Assembly (NCBI RefSeq): GCF_008705135.1
Contig: NZ_CP023694.1
Span: 4,631,001-4,695,000 of the forward strand
Origin: Streptomyces coeruleorubidus
GTDB taxonomy: Bacteria; Actinomycetota; Actinomycetes; Streptomycetales; Streptomycetaceae
DNA length: 64,000 nt
Direction of reading: 5' to 3'
Below the pieces are notes generated by a model. That model did no database searches. It saw only the letters and a list, made by a program, of their open reading frames with translations, and was not told the origin of the DNA. The translations under genes and the position numbers were made by a program. Within the stretch, counting starts at the first letter, position 1. Each line of letters opens with the position of its first letter. Positions 18,009-26,555 of this stretch are shown piece after piece.

Positions 18009-18596
18009 ATGAGCATCGACGTGCGGCCCGCCACGGACTTCGAGGACGTCCGTGCCGTGCTGGGGCCCAAGTCGCCCGGGGCGAACGTCTGCTGGTGCCT
18101 GAGCTACCGGATCCCCTCCAAGCTCAACAACGAACTGCGCGGCCCGGCCCGCGGCGAGTACGTCGCCGAGCTGTGCGGCGCTGATCCGCCCCCCGGCGTG
18201 CTCGCCTACGACGGCGACGAACCGGTCGGCTGGGCCGCCGTCGCCCCGCGCTCGGACACCTCCTTCGCCCGGAACCGCAAAATCCCGCACGTCGACGACC
18301 TGCCCGTCTGGTCGCTGTGGTGCGTCCGGGTCCGCCCCGGTCACCGGAAGCAGGGCATCTCGCACGCCCTGATCGCCGGCGCGGTCGAGTTCGCCCGGTC
18401 CCACGGCGCACCGGCGATCGAGGCGTATCCCCTCGACAGCGGCGACGCCAAGGTGGACCTGACGATGGCGTACGCCGGCCTGCGGAAGAACTTCGAACGC
18501 GCCGGTTTCACGTACGCGGCGGACACCACCTCGGTGCTGGCCGGCCACCCCCGGGTCCTGATGCGGCTCGACCTGCGCGGCCACGCACACACGTAG
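18009..18596 (+). CDS. GNAT-family N-acetyltransferase
   Basis: A 195-residue acetyltransferase of unknown substrate. The GNAT core is plain: GVLAYDGDEPVGWAAVAPR, then WSLWCVRVRPGHRKQGISHALI with the acetyl-CoA loop, and the C-terminal YAGLRKNFERAGFTYAADT. The ATG at 18009 sits seven bases after a GAGGG. The N-terminal NVCWCLSYRIPSK segment is typical of a GNAT subfamily often seen in actinobacteria. It converges with the WD40 gene. Confidence 0.88.
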   Translation: MSIDVRPATDFEDVRAVLGPKSPGANVCWCLSYRIPSKLNNELRGPARGEYVAELCGADPPPGVLAYDGDEPVGWAAVAPRSDTSFARNRKIPHVDDLPVWSLWCVRVRPGHRKQGISHALIAGAVEFARSHGAPAIEAYPLDSGDAKVDLTMAYAGLRKNFERAGFTYAADTTSVLAGHPRVLMRLDLRGHAHT

Positions 18597-18617
18597 AAGC
18601 CACCCGCACACGCGAAG

Positions 18618-18683
18618 GCCCGACCGCTGGCGACGGGGGATGCACCAGCGGTCGGGCTATGGCCAAGGGTAACAAGCGCTTGC
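18618..18683 (-). ncRNA. candidate small RNA or structured terminator with C-rich loop (copy 1)
   Basis: On the minus strand a 13-bp perfect stem (18618-18630 with 18645-18657) carries a 14-nt loop TGCATCCCCCGTCG. The loop and about 20 upstream bases (CTTGTTACC...TAGCCCG) match a second copy at 31202-31259, while three stem pairs differ with full compensation. It lies beyond the stop of the WD40 gene and converges with the acetyltransferase, so it could simply end the WD40 transcript. The conserved loop argues for an added role. Confidence 0.45.
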
Positions 18684-18777
18684 CCATCGGAACCGACTGT
18701 TCGTCAGCAAAGCCGGAGTTGTGACTCGTATCACTCAACTGCCGTGATTCCACGGCCTGTTGTGCGATCGGGTCCCG

Positions 18778-21700
18778 TCAGGGCTCGCACGGCGGGTCGT
18801 AGGACAGCCGGGGCAGGTACTCGCGCCAGGTCTCCGGCGTCAGCACGCCCCGGGTCATCGTGCACACGCGGCGTGCGGCATCGTCGACGTCCAGGTTCCA
18901 GAGCCGGATGGTGTCGGTGCCGCTCGACACCCCGAGCATGTGGCTGTTCGGGCTGAACGCCAGGAAGGTGCCGCTCTTGGCGTTGGGGCTCATCGACTGG
19001 CCGATCGCGCCGGCCTTCGAGGGGTCGGAGACGCTCCAGAGCCGGACGGTGCTGTCGTTGCCGCCGCTGGCCAGGGTGCGGCCCGTGCGGCTGAAGGTCA
19101 GTGACACGACCGCCTCCGTGTGGCCCTTGAGGCTCCTCTCCGCCGAGGCCTCGGAGGGGTCCTCGATGTCCCAGAGCCTGACCGAGTTGTCGTCGCCGCC
19201 GCTGGCCAGCGTGTGCCCGTCGGGGCTGTAGGCGAGGACGTTGACGGCTCCGAGGTGGCCCCTGAGAGGTGCGCCGCGCAGGACGGCACGTCCTGGTTCC
19301 ATCGCGTTCCACAGCCGGATGGTGCCGTCGGCGCTGCCGCTGGCGAGCGTACGGCCGTCCGGGCTGAAGACGAGGGAGTTGACGTACCCCTTGTGACCGG
19401 TGAGGGGCTCGCCGAGCCGACGGGGGTGGGACGGGTCGGCGATGTCCCAGAGCTGGATGGTGCGGTCGTCGTAGGCGGTCGCCAGGAGGCGGCCGTCCGG
19501 GCTGAAGGCCAGCGGGTCGGCGAACCGGATGGGCAGGGGGGCAGGCGGCCCGTGGGGGACGGGACGGTCCGGATCCCCGACGTTCCACAGCTGCACGGCC
19601 CGGTCTCCCGTCACCACCGCGAGGGTGCGGCCGTCGGTGGAGAACTCCAGGGAACGGACGCCGCCCTTCGGCAGAAACGGTTCGCCCATCGGCACGGGCC
19701 TGCCGGGCTTCCGCACGTCCCACAGCCGTATCCGGCCGTCGAGCGCCGCCGTCGCGAGCACCCGCCCGTCCGGCCGGAACACTCCCGTCCGGCCGATCAT
19801 GTCCGCCGTAGGCAGCGACCACAGGCGGACCTTGTTGTCGCCCGTCCCGGTGGCGAGGGTGCGCCCGTCGGGGCTGAAGCCGAGCGCGTACATCTCGCCG
19901 CTGCTGCCCGCCAGGGGCCCGCCGACCTGCGACGGGTACGCCGGATCACTGACCTTCCACAAGCTCGCCGTGCTGTCCGCGCTGGCGGCGGCGAGCATGT
20001 TTCCGTCGGGGCTGAAGGCCACGGACCACACCGCACCCGTGTGGCCGGTGAGCGGCGCTCCGATCGCTGCCGGGCGACGCCGGTCGGCCATGTTCCAGAG
20101 CCGGACGGTGTCGTCCGCACTGCCGCTGGCGAGCGTGCGGCCGTCGGGGCTGAAGGCCACGGAGTGCACCGTGTCGGTGTGGCCGGTCAGCGGCTCCCCG
20201 ACCGGCTCCGGACGCCGGGGCCGCGTCACGTCCCACAGCCTGACGGTGCCGTCGTCACCCCCTGCCGCCAGCGTCCGGCCGTCCGGGCTGAACGCCACCG
20301 AGCGCACGGCGGCCTTGTGCCCGGTGAGAGGCTTGCCGAGGGCCTTGGGACGCTTCGGGTCGGCCACGTCCCACAGCCGTACGGTGTGATCGTCGCCGAC
20401 GGACGCCAGCGTGCGCCCGTCCGGGCTGAAGGCGATCAGGTAGATCGTGCCGTCATGGCCGGTCAGCGGCCGGGCGAGGGGCTGCGGGCGGCCGGGGTCC
20501 GTGACGTCCCACAGCCGGATCGTGCCGTCGTCGGCGGCGCTGGCCAGGGTGCGGCCGTCCGGGCTGAAGACCGCGCTGCTCACCCAGCTGGTGTGGCCGG
20601 TGAGCGGCTTGCCCAGGGGCTTCGGACGCTTGGGGTCGGCCACGTTCCACAGCCGTACGGTCCGGTCGTAGCTGGCGGTGGCCAGGGTCCGTCCGTCCGG
20701 GCTGAACGTCGTGAGGTACACGGCGCCGGTGTGGCCGACCAGCGGTGTGGCCAGCGGGGCGTTCACGATGGAGATCAGGCGGCTGCTCGCGCCCTTGTCG
20801 TCCGGCCGCAGCCGGTGTGCCACCAGGTCGAGCTGCGCGGACAGCGAGGGGTCCGTGTCCTGGACGCGATCGGCCTGGGCGAGCACCTGCTGGAACACGG
20901 CGTCGTCCCGCTGCTTCCAGGCGACGACGGCCGCTCCCGCGGCCAGCACCGCCAGCACGACCAAGGCCGCCACCGCGCCCCGGCTGATCCAGATGATGCG
21001 CCTGCGCAGCCGGACCGAGGCGGCCAGGAACTCCACCGCGCTCCGGGTCAGGAACGTGTCCCCGGCGGATTTCACCCACCCGTGGGCCTGTTCCAGACGG
21101 GACCCCCGGTAGAGCAGTGCGGTGTCGCGGTCCGACTCCTCCCAGGCCCGGCCGTCCTCCTCCAGGCGCTGGCGCAGCAGGTTGCCCTGCCGGTCGTCGT
21201 CGATCCAGTCGCGCAGCCGCGGCCAGGCGTGCAGCAGCGCCTCGTGAGTGATCTCCACGGTCTCCGCGTCGAGCGTCACCAGCCGGGCGCGGACCAGCGC
21301 CTCCAGCGACTCCTCGGTCTTGCCGGGGTCGGACGACTCGTCCGCCAACTGGCGCCGGGTGCCCCGCCTGCGCGTGGCCTGGGTGTCCTCGCCCAGCCGG
21401 ACCAGCCGGAGCAGGAGCAGCCGGGCCGCCGTGCGCGCCGCCGGGTCGAGACCGGACCAGGCCCGCTCGGCGGTCGCCGCGACCGCGCCCTGGATGCCGC
21501 CGGCCGCGCGGTACCCGGCGAGCGTCAGCCGGCCCGCCTTCCTGCGCTGCCAGGTGGCGAGCAGGGCGTGCGAGAGGAGCGGCAGCACTCCCGCGTCGTG
21601 CGCCCCCCGCGGTCCGTCCGCGCTCACCTCCCGGACGATCAGCTCCGCCAGGCCCGGCTCCAGCTCCAGGCCGACGGCCTTGGCCGGGCCCGTCACCGCC

Positions 21701-22863
21701 TCGCGCAGCTCCGCGGTGGTCAGGGGGCCGAGCACCATGTGCCGGTGCTGGAGCGCGTCGGCCAGTTCCGGATACCTGAGGCACCGCTCGTAGAAGTCGG
21801 CCCGTATGCCCAGCACCACGACCGCCGGGGCCGGATCGCCGTCGCCGCCCGGCGAACAGGCGGCGTGCAGGACCTCGACGAACGCGCGCCGCTCCGCCTC
21901 GTCGGGGCAGAGGGTGAACGTCTCCTCGAACTGGTCCACGATGACGACCGGCCGCGCACCGGCCGGCGCCTCGCGCCGTGCCCAGGCGGCCACGGCGGCA
22001 CGGATGTCGGGGCCCCTCGGGACGCGCGGGCCCACCGTGGTGGGGACGACGGGGCCCTCCGCGGCGGATCCCCCGGCCCTGACCATGGCCGAGACGACCG
22101 GCCCCAGGTCGGGGATGCACCGGGTCAGCTCCGCAAGCGGATCACCGCCGGGGACGAGCTGCACGACCTCGGTCGCCCGGCCGCCCGCACCCCCCTCACC
22201 CCTGCTGTCGCTGTCGCCCCGGTCGCCGCCGTCGAGGTCCTCACCCAGCGCGCCGTCCCGCAGTGCGGGCACCAGCCCGGCGTTCAGCAGCGACGACTTC
22301 CCCGCCCCCGACGCACCCACGAGCATGACCAGGCCGCCCGTCTCCGGCACGGCCCGGAGCTGGGCGACGAGCGCGTCCGTGCTCCGCTCCCGGCCGAAGA
22401 ACCACCGGGCGTCCTCGTGGCGGTACGAGGCCAGCCCCCGGTAGGGGCACACCCCGCTGGGAGCGGGCGGGGCCTCGGCGGCAGACCGTTCCTGCTCCGT
22501 CGCAACCGCGCCGCGCTCGCCGACCGGGCCGGCCACCGCGGTCTCCCACAGCCGCTGCCACTGACCGAGGTCGTACAGCCCCGGGGACACCGGTGTGGGC
22601 CGCGCGCGCCGCGCCTCGGGGATCAGCACGTGCAGCACCGCCGCGAGGGCGGTGAACTGAGCGGGTACGTTCCGGGCCCGGCGCCAGTCGCTGATGCGCT
22701 GCGCGGACACCCGGACGGGACGCCCGCGTTCGTCGACCCGCTGGAGCCGGACGACCGCTTCGGACACACGTTTGAGTGGAGGGTTCCCGGCTTCCTTGTA
22801 CAGCAGTGCGAGGCGCTCCGCGAAGGCGGTGCGTGCCCCGGAGTCGGAACCCAAGGTCTCCAC
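18778..22863 (-). CDS. STAND-type P-loop ATPase with C-terminal WD40 propeller(s)
   Basis: A 1,361-residue signalling protein. Residues 1-85 are helical with an XRE-like segment (RVSAQRISDWRRARNVPAQ). An nSTAND1-type NTPase follows: CPYRGLASYRHEDARWFFGR at about 139, P-loop GASGAGKSS at 183-191, Walker B region PVVIVDQFEETF, and a helical/winged-helix part ending near 610. A single hydrophobic helix (AALVVLAVLAAGAAVVAW, about 622-645) predicts membrane anchoring. The C terminus has 14 WD40 repeats (about 708-1345), each with a variant of FSPDGRTLA and RLWDV. Such proteins sense a ligand through the WD40 face and oligomerise on ATP; roles range from development to anti-phage defence. It stands alone. 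Confidence 0.92.
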   Translation of the reverse strand: METLGSDSGARTAFAERLALLYKEAGNPPLKRVSEAVVRLQRVDERGRPVRVSAQRISDWRRARNVPAQFTALAAVLHVLIPEARRARPTPVSPGLYDLGQWQRLWETAVAGPVGERGAVATEQERSAAEAPPAPSGVCPYRGLASYRHEDARWFFGRERSTDALVAQLRAVPETGGLVMLVGASGAGKSSLLNAGLVPALRDGALGEDLDGGDRGDSDSRGEGGAGGRATEVVQLVPGGDPLAELTRCIPDLGPVVSAMVRAGGSAAEGPVVPTTVGPRVPRGPDIRAAVAAWARREAPAGARPVVIVDQFEETFTLCPDEAERRAFVEVLHAACSPGGDGDPAPAVVVLGIRADFYERCLRYPELADALQHRHMVLGPLTTAELREAVTGPAKAVGLELEPGLAELIVREVSADGPRGAHDAGVLPLLSHALLATWQRRKAGRLTLAGYRAAGGIQGAVAATAERAWSGLDPAARTAARLLLLRLVRLGEDTQATRRRGTRRQLADESSDPGKTEESLEALVRARLVTLDAETVEITHEALLHAWPRLRDWIDDDRQGNLLRQRLEEDGRAWEESDRDTALLYRGSRLEQAHGWVKSAGDTFLTRSAVEFLAASVRLRRRIIWISRGAVAALVVLAVLAAGAAVVAWKQRDDAVFQQVLAQADRVQDTDPSLSAQLDLVAHRLRPDDKGASSRLISIVNAPLATPLVGHTGAVYLTTFSPDGRTLATASYDRTVRLWNVADPKRPKPLGKPLTGHTSWVSSAVFSPDGRTLASAADDGTIRLWDVTDPGRPQPLARPLTGHDGTIYLIAFSPDGRTLASVGDDHTVRLWDVADPKRPKALGKPLTGHKAAVRSVAFSPDGRTLAAGGDDGTVRLWDVTRPRRPEPVGEPLTGHTDTVHSVAFSPDGRTLASGSADDTVRLWNMADRRRPAAIGAPLTGHTGAVWSVAFSPDGNMLAAASADSTASLWKVSDPAYPSQVGGPLAGSSGEMYALGFSPDGRTLATGTGDNKVRLWSLPTADMIGRTGVFRPDGRVLATAALDGRIRLWDVRKPGRPVPMGEPFLPKGGVRSLEFSTDGRTLAVVTGDRAVQLWNVGDPDRPVPHGPPAPLPIRFADPLAFSPDGRLLATAYDDRTIQLWDIADPSHPRRLGEPLTGHKGYVNSLVFSPDGRTLASGSADGTIRLWNAMEPGRAVLRGAPLRGHLGAVNVLAYSPDGHTLASGGDDNSVRLWDIEDPSEASAERSLKGHTEAVVSLTFSRTGRTLASGGNDSTVRLWSVSDPSKAGAIGQSMSPNAKSGTFLAFSPNSHMLGVSSGTDTIRLWNLDVDDAARRVCTMTRGVLTPETWREYLPRLSYDPPCEP

Positions 22864-23233
22864 TCCTTAACTCCCCGCGCCTGGACGTCCGGACCGGAAA
22901 ACTCACTCTATACGCCTGACCTGCGGTAATACCGCCCGTCCGGAACCGGAGACTCCTCGTCGGCTGCCGAAACTGGCAGGATCCGGACGCAGCACCACAC
23001 TCATCCGGTCGACCTCCAGCGGAGTCGGACGACCGTGACCCCACCGTTCGGTACCGGTCCCCACGAGGGGAGGGACCGGTGCCGGACGACGTGGTGATCC
23101 TCCCCAGCGGACCGCGCTCTACATCTCCGTCCGGCCCTGGATAACTGACGATCCGTCAGCTATGGTCTGCCTGCCGTTCGCCTGCCGCTGCCAGGGTCGG
23201 CCTGCCGTACCGCTTCCGGAGCGACGTACAGGG
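22864..23233. other. divergent intergenic region with hairpin and palindrome
   Basis: Between the WD40 gene and a divergent small gene. It holds a 13-bp stem with one G-U pair (23049-23061 with 23072-23084), which could be an attenuator, and the perfect palindrome CTGACG-ATC-CGTCAG at 23145-23159, operator-like. No convincing gene. Confidence 0.5.
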
Positions 23234-23710
23234 GTGAGCACAGTGGAGACACGTCCCGAGAGCCCGCGACCGCAGGGCGCCCCGCGCTGGGTGGCGATGT
23301 ACTACCAGCCGGCCGCGCAGACCTGGCGGACGGCCGCGGAGTCGCCCCACCGCTCGCCCGTGCTGCACGCCCTCGGCGAGATGACACAGACACTGCGGGC
23401 ACGCGGACACGAGGTGACCTTCGCCCTGTGGGGGCCGAAGGACGGCGACTGGCACCGTTTCGACCCGCCCCTGAAGCCGGGCCCGGCAGCGTCCCGGCCG
23501 GACCCGGAAGCCTCCGCCTCCGAACCGGCCCCGCTGGCGGAACGCATGACCGGCCGCCGCCACCAGGTCCTCATGTCCGGCCTGAGCAAGGCGGGCCTCT
23601 ACGACCTCTCTCCCGAGGACGACGCGACCGTCCAGGCCCTCGTCGAACGCCTCGACGAGGCCGCCGTACGCCGGGTCGCCCACTGGCTCGCGACGGCCGG
23701 AGCACGCTAG
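23234..23710 (+). CDS. conserved hypothetical protein
   Basis: A 158-residue soluble protein of unknown function. It has a compact start (RWVAMYYQPAAQTWRTAAESP), a central EMTQTLRARGHEVTFALWGPKDGDWHRFDPP, a Pro/Ala/Glu linker, and a helical end (VQALVERLDEAAVRRVAHWL). No signal peptide or metal motif. The GTG at 23234 was chosen because the protein pattern begins there; a GTG three codons later is possible. A palindrome at 23145-23159 lies 75 bases upstream. Confidence 0.65.
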   Translation: MSTVETRPESPRPQGAPRWVAMYYQPAAQTWRTAAESPHRSPVLHALGEMTQTLRARGHEVTFALWGPKDGDWHRFDPPLKPGPAASRPDPEASASEPAPLAERMTGRRHQVLMSGLSKAGLYDLSPEDDATVQALVERLDEAAVRRVAHWLATAGAR

Positions 23711-23805
23711 ACGGCCGGTTCAGCCGGTCTGCCGCTGGGCAGTCAACACCTGAGGTCCCGCCGGCTTCCGGCATCCGCCGGTGGGGGACAAGGGGGATGA
23801 AGGGG

Positions 23806-24030
23806 ATGAAGGTGGTCTCTGTCGACCGCGAGCTCTGCTACGGCTCCGCCGAGTGCGTCCACAGGGCCCCGGCGGTCTTCGAGTTCGTCGACGGGTTCGG
23901 CGCCGTCCGCCCGGGCCACGAACGGACGGGTGACGCCCCGGAGATCCTGGAGGCGGCGGAGAAGTGCCCCAGCCAGGCCATCAGCATCACGGACGCGGCG
24001 GGCGCGGCCTCCGCACCGGACCGCCCGTAG
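23806..24030 (+). CDS. 3Fe-4S/4Fe-4S ferredoxin, P450-partner type
   Basis: A roughly 74-residue single-cluster ferredoxin. Cysteines fall in CYGSAEC (C-x5-C) with a later EKCPSQAI, leaving three cluster ligands and a small residue at the fourth position, the pattern of 3Fe-4S ferredoxins that donate electrons to cytochromes P450 and related oxygenases. No P450 is nearby, so its partner is elsewhere. Two ATGs compete: 23797 sits directly on an AAGGGGG run, while 23806 is nine bases after it and is preferred. It is followed by the PIG-L gene after nine bases. Confidence 0.88.
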   Translation: MKVVSVDRELCYGSAECVHRAPAVFEFVDGFGAVRPGHERTGDAPEILEAAEKCPSQAISITDAAGAASAPDRP

Positions 24031-24039
24031 CGAGGACCG

Positions 24040-24801
24040 GTGCCGGTACCGAGCCTCCTCGCGGTCTTCGCCCACCCCGACGACGAGTCCCTGACGGCGG
24101 GCGGCACCCTCGCCCGGCACGCGGCGGCGGGGTCCCGCACTGCGGTCGTCACGGCCACCTGGGCGGCGGACACCGCGCGCGCCGCGGAACTGGCCGAAGC
24201 GCTCCGCATCCTCGACGCCGGCAAGCCACGTCTGCTGGGCTACGCCGACTCCCGCGTCCCGCGGTCGGCCCCGGGCAGACCACGCCTGTGCGACGCCCCG
24301 CTCGACGAGGCGGTGGGCGGCCTGGTCGCGCACATCCGGGAGTTCCGCCCGGAGATCGTCGTCACCCACGACGCCTACGGCGGCCTGACCGGTCACGAGG
24401 ACCATGTGCACACCCACCGCGTGACCCTGTCGGCGGTCCACGCCGCCGGCCTCGAACGCCTCTACCCGGACGCCGGTGAAGCCTGGCAGCCGAGCGCCCT
24501 GTATCTGTCCACGCACCCGCACTCCGCCGTCCGGGCGTGGGGCGGACATCTGGCCCCCACGGGCAAGACGCTGCGCACGGTCCCGGACGACCGGGTCACG
24601 ACGACCGTCGACGTGACCCCCTGGCTGGACCGGAAGATCGCCGCCGTGCTGGCACACCGCACGGAGGTGGCCCGGGGAGCCGCCCCGGGCCTGATCGCCG
24701 CACTGCCGGGGCCCGAGCGGGAGCGGTTGCTCGGTACCGAGTGGTACATCCGCCACGAGCTCGTCGCGACGGCGGGGGCGGGGACGGACCTCCTGCCGTA
24801 G
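24040..24801 (+). CDS. PIG-L family deacetylase
   Basis: A 253-residue zinc-dependent N-acetylglucosaminyl deacetylase-like (LmbE/MshB family) hydrolase. The zinc motif AHPDDE appears at residues 11-16, the third ligand in GHEDHVHTHR, and the family's TAVVTATWA follows. Length and spacing fit the general family, not obviously MshB or Mca, the mycothiol enzymes. GTG start. It is probably co-transcribed with the ferredoxin gene nine bases upstream, an unusual pairing that may be incidental. Confidence 0.88.
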   Translation: MPVPSLLAVFAHPDDESLTAGGTLARHAAAGSRTAVVTATWAADTARAAELAEALRILDAGKPRLLGYADSRVPRSAPGRPRLCDAPLDEAVGGLVAHIREFRPEIVVTHDAYGGLTGHEDHVHTHRVTLSAVHAAGLERLYPDAGEAWQPSALYLSTHPHSAVRAWGGHLAPTGKTLRTVPDDRVTTTVDVTPWLDRKIAAVLAHRTEVARGAAPGLIAALPGPERERLLGTEWYIRHELVATAGAGTDLLP

Positions 24802-24842
24802 CCGGTGACCAACTCAAGCCGGAGGGAGGTGACCTGCCGAGG

Positions 24843-25595
24843 TCAGTGCCCCACCGGAAACGGCCACCGAAGGCCCGCCAGAGCCCGGGCCCTGGCCTCC
24901 ACGACCGCCATCCGGGCAGCGCGCTCGGCCCGGTCCACATGGGCCTTCTGCCCGGTCACCTGCCCCTCCCACTTCCGGTACAGCAGCCCCACCTCCCCCG
25001 AGAACCACCCCCGGCTCACGGCGTTCAGTGCGAGCAGGAGCCCCGTGTCCTCCGACGCGGGCAGCGCCATCCAGCCGCCCAGGGCGAGCAGCAACTCCCG
25101 CCGTACGAACAGCGACGCCGGATGGACCGGGGCGAGGAAGCCGTTGGCCTTCCAGTGCTCGAGCACGGTCCCGCGCTCGATCGGCCCCTGGTCAGGGTCG
25201 CCCGGAAACCCGACGGTCGACCCGTCGGGCATGAGGTCCAGCGCCCGCGACGTCGCCCACCCCAGACTCCGGTCGGCCTCCAGCGCCGCCAGGTCCCGCG
25301 CGAGCGTGCCCGGCGGCAACCGGTCGTCGGCGTCCAGGACCTTCACGTACGCGCCCTCGGCATGCGCCAGCGCGACGGTCCGGGCCACTCCGGGCCCCCC
25401 GGCCCGGCCCTGCCGGAACGTCACCCGCTCGTCGTCGGGCACGTACGGCCGTACGTCCGCGCCCTCCCCGTCCTCCTGGATCACCCAGTGCCACTCCCAG
25501 CCCTCCGGCAGTCCCTGCTCGCAGAGGGAGGCGTAGGCCTCCGGCAGAAACCGGGCCGACGGGCCGTGCACAGCGGTGACGACGACGATGCGCAC
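24843..25595 (-). CDS. family 2 glycosyltransferase
   Basis: A 250-residue GT-A fold glycosyltransferase. The N-terminal RIVVVTAVHGPSARFLPEAY and WHWVIQEDGEG match the nucleotide-sugar strand, and VKVLDADDRLPPG supplies the metal-binding DxD. There is no membrane anchor. The GTG at 25595 has a G-run about six bases upstream and begins directly at the first strand of the fold. Acceptor and sugar unknown. The gene stands alone between a convergent PIG-L gene and the DsbA-like gene. Confidence 0.87.
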   Translation of the reverse strand: MRIVVVTAVHGPSARFLPEAYASLCEQGLPEGWEWHWVIQEDGEGADVRPYVPDDERVTFRQGRAGGPGVARTVALAHAEGAYVKVLDADDRLPPGTLARDLAALEADRSLGWATSRALDLMPDGSTVGFPGDPDQGPIERGTVLEHWKANGFLAPVHPASLFVRRELLLALGGWMALPASEDTGLLLALNAVSRGWFSGEVGLLYRKWEGQVTGQKAHVDRAERAARMAVVEARARALAGLRWPFPVGH

Positions 25596-25692
25596 CCGAA
25601 ACCCCCCGCGACCTGCACAGATGTCCGTATTACGGGGCGATCCTAGCCCCGTGGCTCTCCTCCGCCCCACGGCACCTGCCCGAGATCCCGCG

Positions 25693-26313
25693 TCAGCCGC
25701 CCATGCCGAACCGGGGTTCCTCGGTCCGAGTGCGCTTGACCTCGAAGAAGCCCGGAACACCGGCCAGCATCAGAAAACCGTCCCACAACCGCCCGGCGGC
25801 CTCCCCGGTGGGAGCGGGGGAGACGACCGGGCCGAAGAAACCGACGCGTTCGCCGCCGGGCCCGGCGACGGACAGCACCGGGGTACCGATGTCGCCACCC
25901 GCCAGGGCGACGGCCCGAGCGTGCGAGGACCGGATCGTCTCGTCGTAGGCGGTGGACTCGGCGGCCTCCGCGATCGCCTCCGGCAACCCGGCATCCGCCA
26001 GCGCCGCCGCGAGGTTCCCCCAGTCACCGCGCAGGTGGAAGCGGGTGCCCATCGCCGTGAAGAGATCACCGAGCGCCTGCTGACCGAACCGCTCCTCCAC
26101 CGCCGCGCACACGCGCACCGGCGCCCACATGTACTCCTCCCACTCACCCTCGGGATGGTCGTCCCGGTGCTCGTTGAGCACCGAGAGGCTCATCACCCGC
26201 CAGCGGACGGTCACCGGCCGCACCTTGGTGACCTCGACCATCCATCGCGAGCTGATCCACGTGTACGGGCAGACAGGGTCGAACCAGAAGTCGACAGTGC
26301 GCTGTTCGGTCAT
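25693..26313 (-). CDS. DsbA-fold oxidoreductase, Rv2466c-like family
   Basis: A 206-residue thioredoxin-fold protein with a helical insertion, of the actinobacterial DsbA/FrnE group that includes the mycothiol-dependent nitroreductase Rv2466c. The active-site strand reads FWFDPVCPYTWISSRW. The second cysteine of CxxC is replaced by threonine (CPYT), so only a monothiol mechanism is possible. Later segments GTPVLSVAGPGGERVGFFGPV correspond to the cis-proline side of the site. The ATG at 26313 begins at the first strand. Cytoplasmic, no signal peptide. Confidence 0.86.
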   Translation of the reverse strand: MTEQRTVDFWFDPVCPYTWISSRWMVEVTKVRPVTVRWRVMSLSVLNEHRDDHPEGEWEEYMWAPVRVCAAVEERFGQQALGDLFTAMGTRFHLRGDWGNLAAALADAGLPEAIAEAAESTAYDETIRSSHARAVALAGGDIGTPVLSVAGPGGERVGFFGPVVSPAPTGEAAGRLWDGFLMLAGVPGFFEVKRTRTEEPRFGMGG

Positions 26314-26346
26314 CTCATCGCTCCACGGTCCCGATCGACACACGCG

Positions 26347-26380
26347 GAAGGGGTGCCGCTCCGGAGAGTGGCACCCCTTC
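26347..26380 (-). terminator. terminator hairpin after tRNA-Ser(TGA)
   Basis: Perfect 11-bp inverted repeat (26347-26357 with 26370-26380), 12-nt loop, 26 bases beyond the tRNA 3' end on the minus strand. Confidence 0.75.
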
Positions 26381-26405
26381 TGATCTGCAACATCTATGAC
26401 CTGCG

Positions 26406-26492
26406 CGGAGGCGGTGGGATTTGAACCCACGGTGACATCGCTGCCACGACGGTTTTCAAGACCGTTCCCTTCGGCCGCTCGGGCACGCCTCC
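26406..26492 (-). tRNA. tRNA-Ser (anticodon TGA)
   Basis: An 87-nt class II tRNA on the minus strand: acceptor GGAGGCG/CGCCTCC, A-box TGCCCGAGCGGCC, anticodon arm ACGGT-CTTGAAA-ACCGT with anticodon TGA, a long variable arm, and T-arm GTGGGTTCAAATCCCAC. CCA is not encoded. A terminator follows. Confidence 0.97.
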
Positions 26493-26555
26493 CCGCGCCG
26501 GCCGTGATCGGCGGCGCGGGGACAAGGGTAACGGGTCCGTGCGGGCGGGTGGGGC

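Noticed and set aside
18778..20760. Regularly spaced repeats resembling a repeat array
   Set aside because: The ~130-bp periodicity is the WD40 repeat coding pattern, diverged at DNA level, not a CRISPR or satellite array.
19120..22929. 1,269-codon frame antisense to the WD40 gene
   Set aside because: It is the complement of the WD40 repeats, so its repeats are an artefact. The minus frame has clear P-loop and WD40 motifs.
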